Of a stretch of 64,000 bases of DNA, positions 19,489 to 29,468 are shown piece by piece. The notes below the pieces were generated by a model that worked only from the letters and a program-made list of their open reading frames with translations, was not told the origin of the DNA and did not search any database. The DNA comes from Bacteroidales bacterium (lineage in GTDB: Bacteria; Bacteroidota; Bacteroidia; Bacteroidales; UBA7960). A program made the position numbers and the translations under genes. Positions within the stretch are counted from its first letter, which is position 1, and each line of letters begins with the position of its first letter. The stretch is taken from positions 1-64,000 of the forward strand of contig PUKZ01000095.1 in the NCBI GenBank assembly GCA_003550725.1, in the 5' to 3' direction.

Positions 19489-22400
19489 ATGTTAAATTTT
19501 TCCCATACATATATGTTTAATTCTTCAAAAATTACAAGGAAGTTATTAAACAAAATTTCCATTTTTTCTAAATGTATTTTGAAGCTTTTTTTAAGTGGAT
19601 TTATAATTATACTGCCATGTTTTTTATTATCTGAAGTGCCTCCTCCATACTGCGAAGACCCTACTCCAATTATTGAAATAGACTTGACTGATTCTCCTGA
19701 TGCAGAATTTCATACAGATGAAATTACGCCAAATGAACCATGTTGTGATGCTGCCCCAAATATTAACTGCATTGAGCTTATTATAGAGCTTCACCCCGAT
19801 GCAAGCTATATAAGTATTTTATGGACAACTGCACAAGGTAGTTTAGGATATTATATAAATTGTGAAAATTATGTATCAGAGCTGCCGGATACAATTAATT
19901 ATTGTTTTGATGATCCGGGTCCTCATTCAATTGTATTTTGCCGTAATGGTCACGCTCCTTATGAGTTTAGTATTTATTCTTATGAATTTCCTTTAGAAGT
20001 AACACTAGACCCTTTTGATCCTTTATGTGAAGACGATGAGGGTTTTGAGCTTACAGGGGGCTGGCCTGAGGGTGGTACTTATTACATCAATAGTGTTGAA
20101 AATGATTTTTTTGATCCTGCCGAGCATGGGCCGGGATTACATGAAATTGAATATATATATTATGATGAAATCACCGGGTGCTCCGGTAGTGCCACACAAA
20201 CAATTGAAGTCGTTGAATTGCCTGAAATAATTCTTGATGACCAGGAGTTTTGCAATTATGGTGGGCTGAAACCACTAGAAGAAGGCATTCCTGAAGGAGG
20301 TTATTTTACGGGCGAATACGTTGTTGATGATTACTTTTTCGATCTGGATGCCGCTCCACCGGGAGATCACAAAGTTTATTATCACTATGAAGATATTTGT
20401 AGTGGTATAGATAGTGCTTATGTTACTGTATACGAGATACCGGAGGCTACCGCTACTGCTGACCCAAACACAATAGCTGAGGGCCAAACAACCGATCTCG
20501 AAGGCAGTGCATCAGGCGGCTCAGGTAATTATTCATACCACTGGGAACCGGAAGGCCTGGTTCAAGACCCGTATGAACTTAATACTGAAACAGAACCTTT
20601 ATTTAATACAACAATTTTTACACTAACTGTAACCGACATTGAAACAGGTTGTATTGCTACTGCCGAGACGGAAGTTGTTGTTACCGGTGAAGCCCTCAGT
20701 ATAATAGATATTACCGCAAATCCTGATACTATATGTTTTGGCGAAACATCACAATTATGGGTTCAGGCTACCGGAGGGTCAGGTACTTATTATTATGAAT
20801 GGTCAGCTGATAATGCTGGAATTGATTTTCAACCCAACAATCAGGTAAGAGATCCTGTTGTTGATAACCTCCCTGAAGAAACAACAGAATTTACAGTTGT
20901 CGTAGAAGACAGTGATGGCCTCATAGCCGATTCTACGGTTGTTGTTTTTGTGCAAGAATTACCGAATGTTGAGTTAAATCTCCCTGAAGAAGCTGTCTGC
21001 GCAAATACACCAAACTACGCCCTTACAGGTGGTACACCCGAAGGTGGAACTTATTATATGCTTGATCAAAATGGCAATATCCTGTATCTTCCAAATATTG
21101 ATTTTTCTGATTTCCTTCCTCATGATATAGGTGAAGGTAGTTACCAAGTGCTATATGAATACACTGATCCATTAACAGGTTGCACAGATTCTGACATACA
21201 AGATTTTGAAATTCTGCCATATGTTAAAGCAAATTTTCATACTCATAAAAACCTTTGTCAATCAAACGAAATAACAATAAATAATTTATCCATCGGTGAA
21301 AACCTTAGCTATGACTGGGATTTTGGAGATGGAGGTGATGGTGAATTAATTGGCGATCCTGGTGACGATACCTTTATTTATATTTATGATCAACACGGAG
21401 GGTTTTTCAGTGAAGATTACACAATAACACTTATAGCATCAACTGAAGGTGATCAATGCGATCATGAAATTAATAAAACCGTTACTGTTTATCCAAAGGT
21501 AGAATTTGATGTTAGTGCTGTTGAGCCCGAAGGTTGCTCACCACACACCGTTGATTTTGAAAATCACACAACAGGTCCTATATCACATTATATATGGGAG
21601 TTTGGAGATGGTACATCTTCTATAAGTAGTAATCCCACAAAAACCTATCATAATTACGGCGATAATGATACAACTTACGTATTTGAATTAACCGCCGTTT
21701 CATACTATTATAATTGTGCTTATACATATACAGATTCTGTGGTGGTTTACCCCAAAGTAGAAGCCGGCTTTGCACTTAACCCGGTAGAAGCCTGCGCACC
21801 CTATGATGCTGAAATTATGAATAATGCCAAAAATGCTGAGTATTATGAGTGGGATTTTGGTGACGGTAGTGAAACTAAAGATTCGGGAGGTGAAATAATT
21901 AATCACACCTTTGAAAATCCTGGGCCATACCCTGATACACTTACAATAACTCAAACGGTATGGATTGAACGAAATGATGAGCCTGCCTGCACAGATATAT
22001 TCGAAAAAGAGATTGTTATATTTCCTGAAGTAACAGCCAAAATTCCTGAAATTGATACTGTCGGCTGCGCTCCTTTTACCGTCGAATTTGGGAATGAATC
22101 TTCAAATGCCACAAACTTTCACTGGGATTTTGATGACGGAGGCACTTCTTCCGAAAAATATCCATCGCATACCTTTAATAATACCACTGATGAAACCAAA
22201 ACATTTAATGTTGAAATGATCGCCTGGTCAAAACATTCATGTTATGACACAACTAATATCATAATCGAAGTCCATCCGCAGGTAACTGCAGGTTTTGATT
22301 TTAGCCCTGCTTATGCATGCAACCCTCACGAAGTCATATTTACCAATACTTCCTCTTCGGCCAGTACAATGGAATATGAATGGAATTTTGGCGACGGTTC

Positions 22401-25400
22401 ACCACCCGATTATTCAAAATCACCCACACATGAATATGATCATGATGAACCTGACCCTCAAAAATATGAAATAGAATTGATTGTTACTACCGATGAAGGC
22501 TGTGAAGCCATAGCAACCGACTCTATTACTGTTTATCCTAAAGTTTTGGCAGATTTTTCTCCTGAACCAGAAATTGGATGCAGCAAACTGGAAGTTTATT
22601 TTAATAATAACTCGATGGGAGCTGAAAATTATAAATGGTATTTTGGTGACGGGTCTGCTTCCTCTACTGATTTTGAACCCACACATGTTTATAAAAATCC
22701 GGGGTATTATGAAATAGAAACTTTTGCTGTTGAAATGGTAGCCGAGTCACAATATTTGTGTTATGATACCATTGTACATGAAGTACACGTTGAACCAACG
22801 CCAAAAGCAAGTTTTACGGTTGAGGAGGCTTCCGGTTGCTCTCCTTTTGCCTTGAACGTGAATAATAATTCGGAAGGCGTAAGTAACTATACCTGGAGTT
22901 TAGAAGGAGAAGTGATATCAACAGAAGAAATACCTGATTATTCTTATTCAAACACATCTAATGAAGTTGATACCTTATTACTTCATTTGTTAGTGGAAAA
23001 TGAATATGGATGTGCATCTGAAGACAGCACTGAAATTATTGTCTATCCTGAATTCACAGCCCAGTTTGAAGAAGTCGAAGATGGTTGCCATCCGCATGAA
23101 GTGAGTTTTGTTAATACTACCGGAAATGGAATTAATTATAATATAAGTTATCAATGGGATTTTGGTGATGGAATAACATCAACACAGGAAAATCCCGAAC
23201 ACACTTACCTGAATTTTAGTCATACCGAACACGAACAATTTACAACCACTCTATTTGCCGAATCGGAATACGGTTGCACAGACATTTATGAGCAAGAGGA
23301 AATCACGGTATACCCAAAACCATTAGCATCTTTTTGGGTAGAGAATCCGGTGGGTTGTTCGCCACATGAAGTAATTATTCACAATGCATCAGAGGGAGCT
23401 ACCGAATTTATTTTAGATTTGGGTGATGGTGAATCGATAGCAGGAGATGATTTTGAAAATGTATTCCCTTATCATTATGAATACTATATTGATCCGGAAT
23501 CAACCACAGAAGTTTTTGACATTGAACTCGAAGTTTTCAATGATGACGGATGCAATGATATTTTTACGCAAACAGTAACAATATATCCCGACATTGTTGC
23601 CGAATTTGAAGTAAGTGAAGATACCGGATGCCATCCGTTGACTGTTAATTTTACCAATCACTCACAAGGAGCCTCCGGAGAAATAGAATATCAATGGGAT
23701 TTTGGAGACGGAAACACTTCAACAGAAGAAAACCCCCAACATACATTCAATAATTTCAGCCATAAAGACGACACTTCTTATACTGTAACTCTGACAGCTT
23801 TCTACGAAGATGCTTGTTATGATGTTTACCAGGAGGATATTACCGTGCAGGCAACTCCACTTTCAAATTTCTCAGTACTTAATAGCCCCGGATGTGCTCC
23901 ACATGAAATTGAAGTTGTGAATGAATCTATCGGTGCAACAAATTTTGAATGGGATTTTGGAGATGGTAGTGACCCCGACAATTCTGAAAATCCGGAACCT
24001 CATGAATATACACAACCACCGGGTGAAAACCCCGGCATATTTACTATAACTCTTGATGTTTGGCATGAAAATGGTTGCTCAAATCAATATCAGCAGGATG
24101 TAACCATATACCCTGAAATAGAAGCTTTTTTCGAGATGAACGAAAAAGGATGCCATCCATTAACTGTACAATTTGAAAATCAAACAGCAGGCGGTGAAAA
24201 CTATTTGTGGGATTTTGGAGATGGTAACCAATCACAGGAAAAAAACCCCGAGCATACTTTTTATAACTATTCTAACAAAGAGGCTAAAACTTTTACAATT
24301 ACTCTATATGCTGAATCGGAATATGATTGCCAGGATGAATACATTGATACTGTCACAATTTACCCCTTGCCTAAAGCCAAATTTACACTTTCGGAAACAT
24401 CAGGCTGTTCGCCTTTCTCTCCAACTATTACCAATAAATCGGCGGGTAATGATCTAAGCTACTTATGGGACTTTGGTAATGGCCAATCAGAAGAAGGTGC
24501 CTCATCTTTTACTCACACCTGGGAAAATACAACAGACGATCCCGTAAATTATCAAATATTACTTACCGCCGTAAACGAATTCGGATGCAGTGATTCCACC
24601 AGCGAATCAATAAATGTTTTCCCTGAGGTTACCGCCGACTTTACAACCTCTAATGAAATGTTTGAAGGTTGCTCACCTTTTTCAGTAAAATTTGTTAATG
24701 AATCTCATCTGGGGAAATATTACAAATGGGATTTTGATGACGGATCAACTTCAACAAGTGCAGAACCATTGCATGTATTTATTAATGACTCTGCCAATAT
24801 AAAAGAATTTGATGTAAGCCTTGAAGCCACATCTGTTTATGGTTGCAAAGACACCGTAAATAAGGTTATAAAATCATACTTGTCGCCGGAAGCCGACTTC
24901 ATTGCCCTTCCGGAAAAACAACCATACCCTCAAACCATTGTCGAAATAACCAACCTGACAAATCAAGGAGAATGGTTGTTTGAATGGGATTTTGACGATG
25001 GAAACAGTCACACAACAGGTGATTTTGATCCCTTTGAACATGATTATAAAGATGATTGGGGTAATGGCGATTATTCTACAAAAACATATAATATTACATT
25101 AATTGCATCCAATCCGCTCTGCTATGACACATCACAACAGGAAGTTACAATAACATCTCCTGTGCCTGAGGCTGATTTTCATTCTTCCACACAAGGATGT
25201 GTGCCATTTGAGGTTCAGTTTAAAAACAACTCTAAATACGGTAATGAGTTTAGGTGGTATTTTGGGGATGGATCAGTGTCAAATGAAGAAAATCCCACTC
25301 ATACATTTGTGGATGCAGGAAAATATGACGTTAAATTAATAGCTATTGGCGATGGCGGTAGAGATACCACATACCGGGAAATAGTTGTATTTGAAAAACC

Positions 25401-25959
25401 CATAGCCGATTTTGAATTGGTTTCAAACCATATTAATATCCCACACGAACCTTTGAAAGTCATAAATAAATCAGAGATGGCCGATTTTTATTACTGGGAA
25501 TTTGGTGATGGTAATACTTCAACAGAATTTGAACCCGTTTATTATTATGAAGAACCGGGCCTTTACGATGTTTCTCTCTCGGTTTATACCAATACTGATC
25601 CACAATGTACTGACACAAAAATACTTGAAGCAAGCCTCAGGGTAGATGAATCCTGCCAGGTATTATTGCCAAACGCTTTTAAACCCTGTGATTCCGGTCC
25701 TTCAGGTGGAGTATGCGACCCGAACAATCCTACAAACGAAGTTTTTTGCCCTGTATATGAAGGTATAGACAGTTATGTCCTGGAAATATATAACAGATGG
25801 GGTGAACTGATATTCCGATCAACCGACCCGAGTAAGGGTTGGGATGGCTACTTTAGAGGAAAATTGGCTAAAATGGATGTCTATGTCTGGAAAGTCACAG
25901 GACAATGCACTAACGGTAAAACAATAAACAAAAGTGGAGATGTAACTCTTATAAGGTAA
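19489..25959 (+). CDS. Giant secreted protein (about 2156 aa): SprB/Ig-like N-terminal repeats, about 17 PKD modules, T9SS type B (CHU_C) sorting domain
   Basis: SGGSGNYSYHWEP and TGGSGTYYYEWSA repeats, then WDFGDG PKD array, then LLPNAFKPCDSGPSGGVCDPNNPTNEVFCPVYEGIDSYVLEIYNRWGELIFRSTDPSKGWDGYFRGKLAKMDVYVWKV...GDVTLIR. Start uncertain (GTG 19423, ATG 19489 or ATG 19513). Confidence 0.92.
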   Translation: MLNFSHTYMFNSSKITRKLLNKISIFSKCILKLFLSGFIIILPCFLLSEVPPPYCEDPTPIIEIDLTDSPDAEFHTDEITPNEPCCDAAPNINCIELIIELHPDASYISILWTTAQGSLGYYINCENYVSELPDTINYCFDDPGPHSIVFCRNGHAPYEFSIYSYEFPLEVTLDPFDPLCEDDEGFELTGGWPEGGTYYINSVENDFFDPAEHGPGLHEIEYIYYDEITGCSGSATQTIEVVELPEIILDDQEFCNYGGLKPLEEGIPEGGYFTGEYVVDDYFFDLDAAPPGDHKVYYHYEDICSGIDSAYVTVYEIPEATATADPNTIAEGQTTDLEGSASGGSGNYSYHWEPEGLVQDPYELNTETEPLFNTTIFTLTVTDIETGCIATAETEVVVTGEALSIIDITANPDTICFGETSQLWVQATGGSGTYYYEWSADNAGIDFQPNNQVRDPVVDNLPEETTEFTVVVEDSDGLIADSTVVVFVQELPNVELNLPEEAVCANTPNYALTGGTPEGGTYYMLDQNGNILYLPNIDFSDFLPHDIGEGSYQVLYEYTDPLTGCTDSDIQDFEILPYVKANFHTHKNLCQSNEITINNLSIGENLSYDWDFGDGGDGELIGDPGDDTFIYIYDQHGGFFSEDYTITLIASTEGDQCDHEINKTVTVYPKVEFDVSAVEPEGCSPHTVDFENHTTGPISHYIWEFGDGTSSISSNPTKTYHNYGDNDTTYVFELTAVSYYYNCAYTYTDSVVVYPKVEAGFALNPVEACAPYDAEIMNNAKNAEYYEWDFGDGSETKDSGGEIINHTFENPGPYPDTLTITQTVWIERNDEPACTDIFEKEIVIFPEVTAKIPEIDTVGCAPFTVEFGNESSNATNFHWDFDDGGTSSEKYPSHTFNNTTDETKTFNVEMIAWSKHSCYDTTNIIIEVHPQVTAGFDFSPAYACNPHEVIFTNTSSSASTMEYEWNFGDGSPPDYSKSPTHEYDHDEPDPQKYEIELIVTTDEGCEAIATDSITVYPKVLADFSPEPEIGCSKLEVYFNNNSMGAENYKWYFGDGSASSTDFEPTHVYKNPGYYEIETFAVEMVAESQYLCYDTIVHEVHVEPTPKASFTVEEASGCSPFALNVNNNSEGVSNYTWSLEGEVISTEEIPDYSYSNTSNEVDTLLLHLLVENEYGCASEDSTEIIVYPEFTAQFEEVEDGCHPHEVSFVNTTGNGINYNISYQWDFGDGITSTQENPEHTYLNFSHTEHEQFTTTLFAESEYGCTDIYEQEEITVYPKPLASFWVENPVGCSPHEVIIHNASEGATEFILDLGDGESIAGDDFENVFPYHYEYYIDPESTTEVFDIELEVFNDDGCNDIFTQTVTIYPDIVAEFEVSEDTGCHPLTVNFTNHSQGASGEIEYQWDFGDGNTSTEENPQHTFNNFSHKDDTSYTVTLTAFYEDACYDVYQEDITVQATPLSNFSVLNSPGCAPHEIEVVNESIGATNFEWDFGDGSDPDNSENPEPHEYTQPPGENPGIFTITLDVWHENGCSNQYQQDVTIYPEIEAFFEMNEKGCHPLTVQFENQTAGGENYLWDFGDGNQSQEKNPEHTFYNYSNKEAKTFTITLYAESEYDCQDEYIDTVTIYPLPKAKFTLSETSGCSPFSPTITNKSAGNDLSYLWDFGNGQSEEGASSFTHTWENTTDDPVNYQILLTAVNEFGCSDSTSESINVFPEVTADFTTSNEMFEGCSPFSVKFVNESHLGKYYKWDFDDGSTSTSAEPLHVFINDSANIKEFDVSLEATSVYGCKDTVNKVIKSYLSPEADFIALPEKQPYPQTIVEITNLTNQGEWLFEWDFDDGNSHTTGDFDPFEHDYKDDWGNGDYSTKTYNITLIASNPLCYDTSQQEVTITSPVPEADFHSSTQGCVPFEVQFKNNSKYGNEFRWYFGDGSVSNEENPTHTFVDAGKYDVKLIAIGDGGRDTTYREIVVFEKPIADFELVSNHINIPHEPLKVINKSEMADFYYWEFGDGNTSTEFEPVYYYEEPGLYDVSLSVYTNTDPQCTDTKILEASLRVDESCQVLLPNAFKPCDSGPSGGVCDPNNPTNEVFCPVYEGIDSYVLEIYNRWGELIFRSTDPSKGWDGYFRGKLAKMDVYVWKVTGQCTNGKTINKSGDVTLIR
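21220..25640 (+). repeat. Tandem PKD-domain array (about 17 modules) in the 2.2-kaa protein
   Basis: Same module consensus as the 8.6-12.5 kb array. The last four to five modules are collinear with those of the divergent protein. Boundaries approximate. Confidence 0.85.
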
Positions 25960-26021
25960 ATTTGTTAAAAACTGCCAATGATTGTTACAAAATACTGACA
26001 AACATTATAAAAACATCATAT

Positions 26022-26052
26022 TTTGCTATAAGCAGCAATTATTATATATTTG
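26022..26052 (+). promoter_or_regulatory. Putative promoter: TTTG (26022-26025), 19 nt, TATATTTG (26045-26052)
   Basis: Full match to the Bacteroidota consensus TTTG-N19-TAnnTTTG, upstream of rmlA. Confidence 0.65.
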
Positions 26053-26207
26053 CCAAGTTTTGTATTTTTTTGCTTAATAACATCTTATAGATCGAAAATT
26101 AAAAAACAAGTGCAGGTAATATAAAACTATCACAAATCTTTTTCTCATAAAATTCAGGATTGAAATATAGACTACTAAATATCAAGAATTAGCCAAATTA
26201 CTTACAT

Positions 26208-27077
26208 ATGAAAGGAATCATACTTGCCGGAGGAGCCGGTACCCGCCTTTATCCAATAACTTTAGCAATGAGCAAACAATTAATGCCTGTTTATGATAAG
26301 CCAATGATATACTACCCAATGTCGGTATTAATGATGGCAGGTATAAATGATATTTTAATTATATCAACACCGGATTACCTTGGGCATTTTGAGCAACTAC
26401 TGGGCAACGGCAGCTCTTTGGGATGCAATTTCTGTTATGCAGTACAGGAAAAACCCATGGGACTGGCTCAAGCATTTATAATCGGCAAAAAATTCATAGG
26501 AAATGATAAAGTAGCATTAATATTAGGCGACAATATATTTTACGGAGATGGATTGCACCGTGTATTAAAGCAAAACAATGATCCTGAAGGAGGAACAGTT
26601 TTTGCCTATCATGTATCAGATCCTGAAAGGTATGGCGTTGTTGAGTTTGACAATAACAAAAATGCCATCTCTATTGAAGAAAAACCCAAAATACCTAAAT
26701 CCAACTATGCTGTACCCGGTCTTTATTTTTATGATAATTCTGTTGTTGATATTGCTCAAACTATAAAACCCAGTAAAAGAGGAGAATATGAAATAACCGA
26801 CATAAATAAACATTATCTTGAAAAAGGGATGTTGAAAGTAGGTGTTTTAGGCAGAGGAACTGCATGGCTTGATACAGGTACTTTTAATTCATTAATACAA
26901 GCTGCTCAATTTGTGCAGGTTATAGAAGAAAGACAAGGCCTGAAAATTGGATGCATTGAAGAAGTTGCATACAGAATGGGATTTATTAATGAAACACAAC
27001 TCGAAAAAGTCGCTCAACCTCTTCTTAAAAGTGGCTATGGCGAATACTTGCTAAAATTAATCGAAACAAAAATATGA
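26208..27077 (+). CDS. rmlA: Glucose-1-phosphate thymidylyltransferase
   Basis: [74 protein letters not shown]. Confidence 0.95.
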   Translation: MKGIILAGGAGTRLYPITLAMSKQLMPVYDKPMIYYPMSVLMMAGINDILIISTPDYLGHFEQLLGNGSSLGCNFCYAVQEKPMGLAQAFIIGKKFIGNDKVALILGDNIFYGDGLHRVLKQNNDPEGGTVFAYHVSDPERYGVVEFDNNKNAISIEEKPKIPKSNYAVPGLYFYDNSVVDIAQTIKPSKRGEYEITDINKHYLEKGMLKVGVLGRGTAWLDTGTFNSLIQAAQFVQVIEERQGLKIGCIEEVAYRMGFINETQLEKVAQPLLKSGYGEYLLKLIETKI

Positions 27078-27186
27078 TGCTAAAAATTTTTACTTTTGAT
27101 TTTAAAGGTTTATAGTTCAAACATCTGTTATAAAAAATTGAACACTGACACTAAAAACTTAAATATCAGAACTTTAAACGCATTTT

Positions 27187-28146
27187 ATGCAAATGAAAAA
27201 TAAAATACTTATAACAGGTGGTGCAGGCTTTATAGGTAGTTGTTTGGCCGAAAAACTAATCCAGGATTCCGATAATTTTGTGGTAATTGTTGATAACCTG
27301 TCTACAGGCAATTTGGAAAAACTTCCCGGCAAGCTCAATGGAAATTGGAAGTTTTTGAAATGTAATGTAAATGATTACAGGGATATTGCTGAAGTAATGA
27401 TTTCATATCATTTTGACTATGTCTTTCATTATGCCGCATTTGTAGGAGTACAAAGAACCCAGTCTAATCCGATTAATGTTTTAAATGACCTGAAAGGTAT
27501 TGAAAACGTTTTTAATTTGTGCAAAAATTCTGGTGTGCGCAGAGTATTTTTTGCATCCTCATCTGAAGTTTACGGCGAAACCCTCGATCTGCCTCAAAAT
27601 GAAGAAACAACACCACTGAACTCAAGATTACCCTATGCAGTTATAAAAAATGTGGGAGAAGCTTTCCTTACCTCCTATAAAAAAGAATACAACCTTGATT
27701 ATACTATATTCAGATTTTTCAATACTTATGGGCCAAAACAAAGCCCTGACTTTGTTATGTCTAAATTTATTAAACATGCTTTGCAAAATGAAAATATCCC
27801 AATATATGGGTCAGGAGAACAATCCAGAACATTTTGCTTTATAAGTGATAATATCGAAGCCTGCACAAATGCATTTAAATACAACAAATATGTTAATGAT
27901 GTAGTTAACATAGGGTCAGATTTGGAAATATCAATTTTAGATCTAGCTAATAAAATTATCCGTCTAACAGGTTCAAAATCAAAAATTGCCTTTCAACCTC
28001 CCCTTCCCGAAGGCGACATGAGACGAAGGTATCCGGATATAAAAAAGATGCGATCCCTTTTAAAACGTGAACTTATACCACTTGATGAAGGCATTAAAAA
28101 AACACTGGAGAACACAAAATTTATAACCAACTTATCAGAACAGTAA
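27187..28146 (+). CDS. NAD-dependent epimerase/dehydratase (extended SDR, nucleotide-sugar type)
   Basis: KILITGGAGFIGSCLAEKL Rossmann motif; FASSSEVYGE; YAVIK catalytic motif. Confidence 0.88.
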   Translation: MQMKNKILITGGAGFIGSCLAEKLIQDSDNFVVIVDNLSTGNLEKLPGKLNGNWKFLKCNVNDYRDIAEVMISYHFDYVFHYAAFVGVQRTQSNPINVLNDLKGIENVFNLCKNSGVRRVFFASSSEVYGETLDLPQNEETTPLNSRLPYAVIKNVGEAFLTSYKKEYNLDYTIFRFFNTYGPKQSPDFVMSKFIKHALQNENIPIYGSGEQSRTFCFISDNIEACTNAFKYNKYVNDVVNIGSDLEISILDLANKIIRLTGSKSKIAFQPPLPEGDMRRRYPDIKKMRSLLKRELIPLDEGIKKTLENTKFITNLSEQ

Positions 28147-28218
28147 TAACATGATGCAAATCATAAGATTTTTCTTATAAGCATAACAAAATAATCAAAA
28201 AGAAATAATAGAAAACAA

Positions 28219-29196
28219 ATGGCATATACTATAAATGAATTATTAAAAAGTATCAATGAGCAAACAAACAAACTTGATATAACCGGCGAACCGAAAGAAC
28301 TCTATTTGCCTGTTGAATATTGTATTAAAAATGGCGGTAAGCGAATCCGGCCATTAATGACTTTGATAGCTTGCGATATGTTTGGCGGAAATATTGATCA
28401 GGCAATGCCATCAGCTATTGGTATTGAAATTTTTCATAATTTCACATTGATGCACGATGATATTATGGACAATGCACCAATGCGAAGAGGAAAACCTGCT
28501 GTACATAAAAAATGGAACTCCAACACCGCAATTTTGTCGGGAGATGTTATGTTTGCAATTGCATATCAGTATATGTTAAAAACTCCCGAAAAAAAACTTA
28601 AACGTGTTCTGGAAGTTTTTAATGAAACGGTAATTCAAATTTGCGAAGGGCAACAATACGATATGAACTTTGAAACCCTCAACAATGTTTCTGAAGCTGA
28701 ATATTTAAATATGATCAGGTTAAAAACCGCCGTACTACCTGCTAATAGCCTCAAAATCGGGGCTATCATTGCCAACGCTCCTGAAAATGAAATTAACAAT
28801 CTTTATCTTTTTGGCGAGCTATTTGGCTTAGCTTTCCAACTTAAAGACGACTGGCTTGATATATTTGGTGATGAAGATGTTTTCGGTAAAAAAACCGGTG
28901 GCGATATAGTTGCCAATAAAAAAACATGGCTATATATTAAAGCTTTTGAACTGGCAAATAAAAATCAACTAAAAACACTTAATGAAGCCTTTAACAATAA
29001 AACAGTTCACCCTAAAGAAAAAATTAATACCGTAAAAAACATTTACCTGCAACTTGAACTCAACAAACTGGCAATAGAACAAATGAATAAATACTACAAA
29101 AGAGCGCAAGATTACCTGAACAAAATAAAAATCCCCGAAGAATCCAAAAGCAATCTTTCGCATTTATTAAAAATGCTGGTCGAAAGAAAATTTTAA
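28219..29196 (+). CDS. Polyprenyl synthetase family protein (short-chain isoprenyl diphosphate synthase)
   Basis: GGKRIRPLM, LMHDDIMDNAPMRRG and FQLKDDWLDIFGD (two Asp-rich motifs). Confidence 0.93.
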   Translation: MAYTINELLKSINEQTNKLDITGEPKELYLPVEYCIKNGGKRIRPLMTLIACDMFGGNIDQAMPSAIGIEIFHNFTLMHDDIMDNAPMRRGKPAVHKKWNSNTAILSGDVMFAIAYQYMLKTPEKKLKRVLEVFNETVIQICEGQQYDMNFETLNNVSEAEYLNMIRLKTAVLPANSLKIGAIIANAPENEINNLYLFGELFGLAFQLKDDWLDIFGDEDVFGKKTGGDIVANKKTWLYIKAFELANKNQLKTLNEAFNNKTVHPKEKINTVKNIYLQLELNKLAIEQMNKYYKRAQDYLNKIKIPEESKSNLSHLLKMLVERKF

Positions 29197-29468
29197 TGAT
29201 TTTATCTTAACCCGCCTTATCATTTTTGCTTTAATAGTTATAACTTTAGAAGTTAAAAACAAACACTTTATATTTTATAAAAATTATAAATCCAACAACA
29301 GAATTTTTCTATAATTAAATTAATTAGATTGCGTCTTTATTACCCGATACTTTTTTAAAGACTAATTATTCTTATATTTGCCGTATTGAGTTATTATTGA
29401 TGATTGGTATTTAAAATTTTAACAAGATGCTCTGAATAATAAATTTAATAATAAAAAAACAAAGCAAT

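Noticed and set aside
8625-25640. Repeat arrays as CRISPR or mobile-element repeats
   Set aside because: The repetition is at protein-module level (PKD domains) in long intact ORFs, not short exact direct repeats with spacers.
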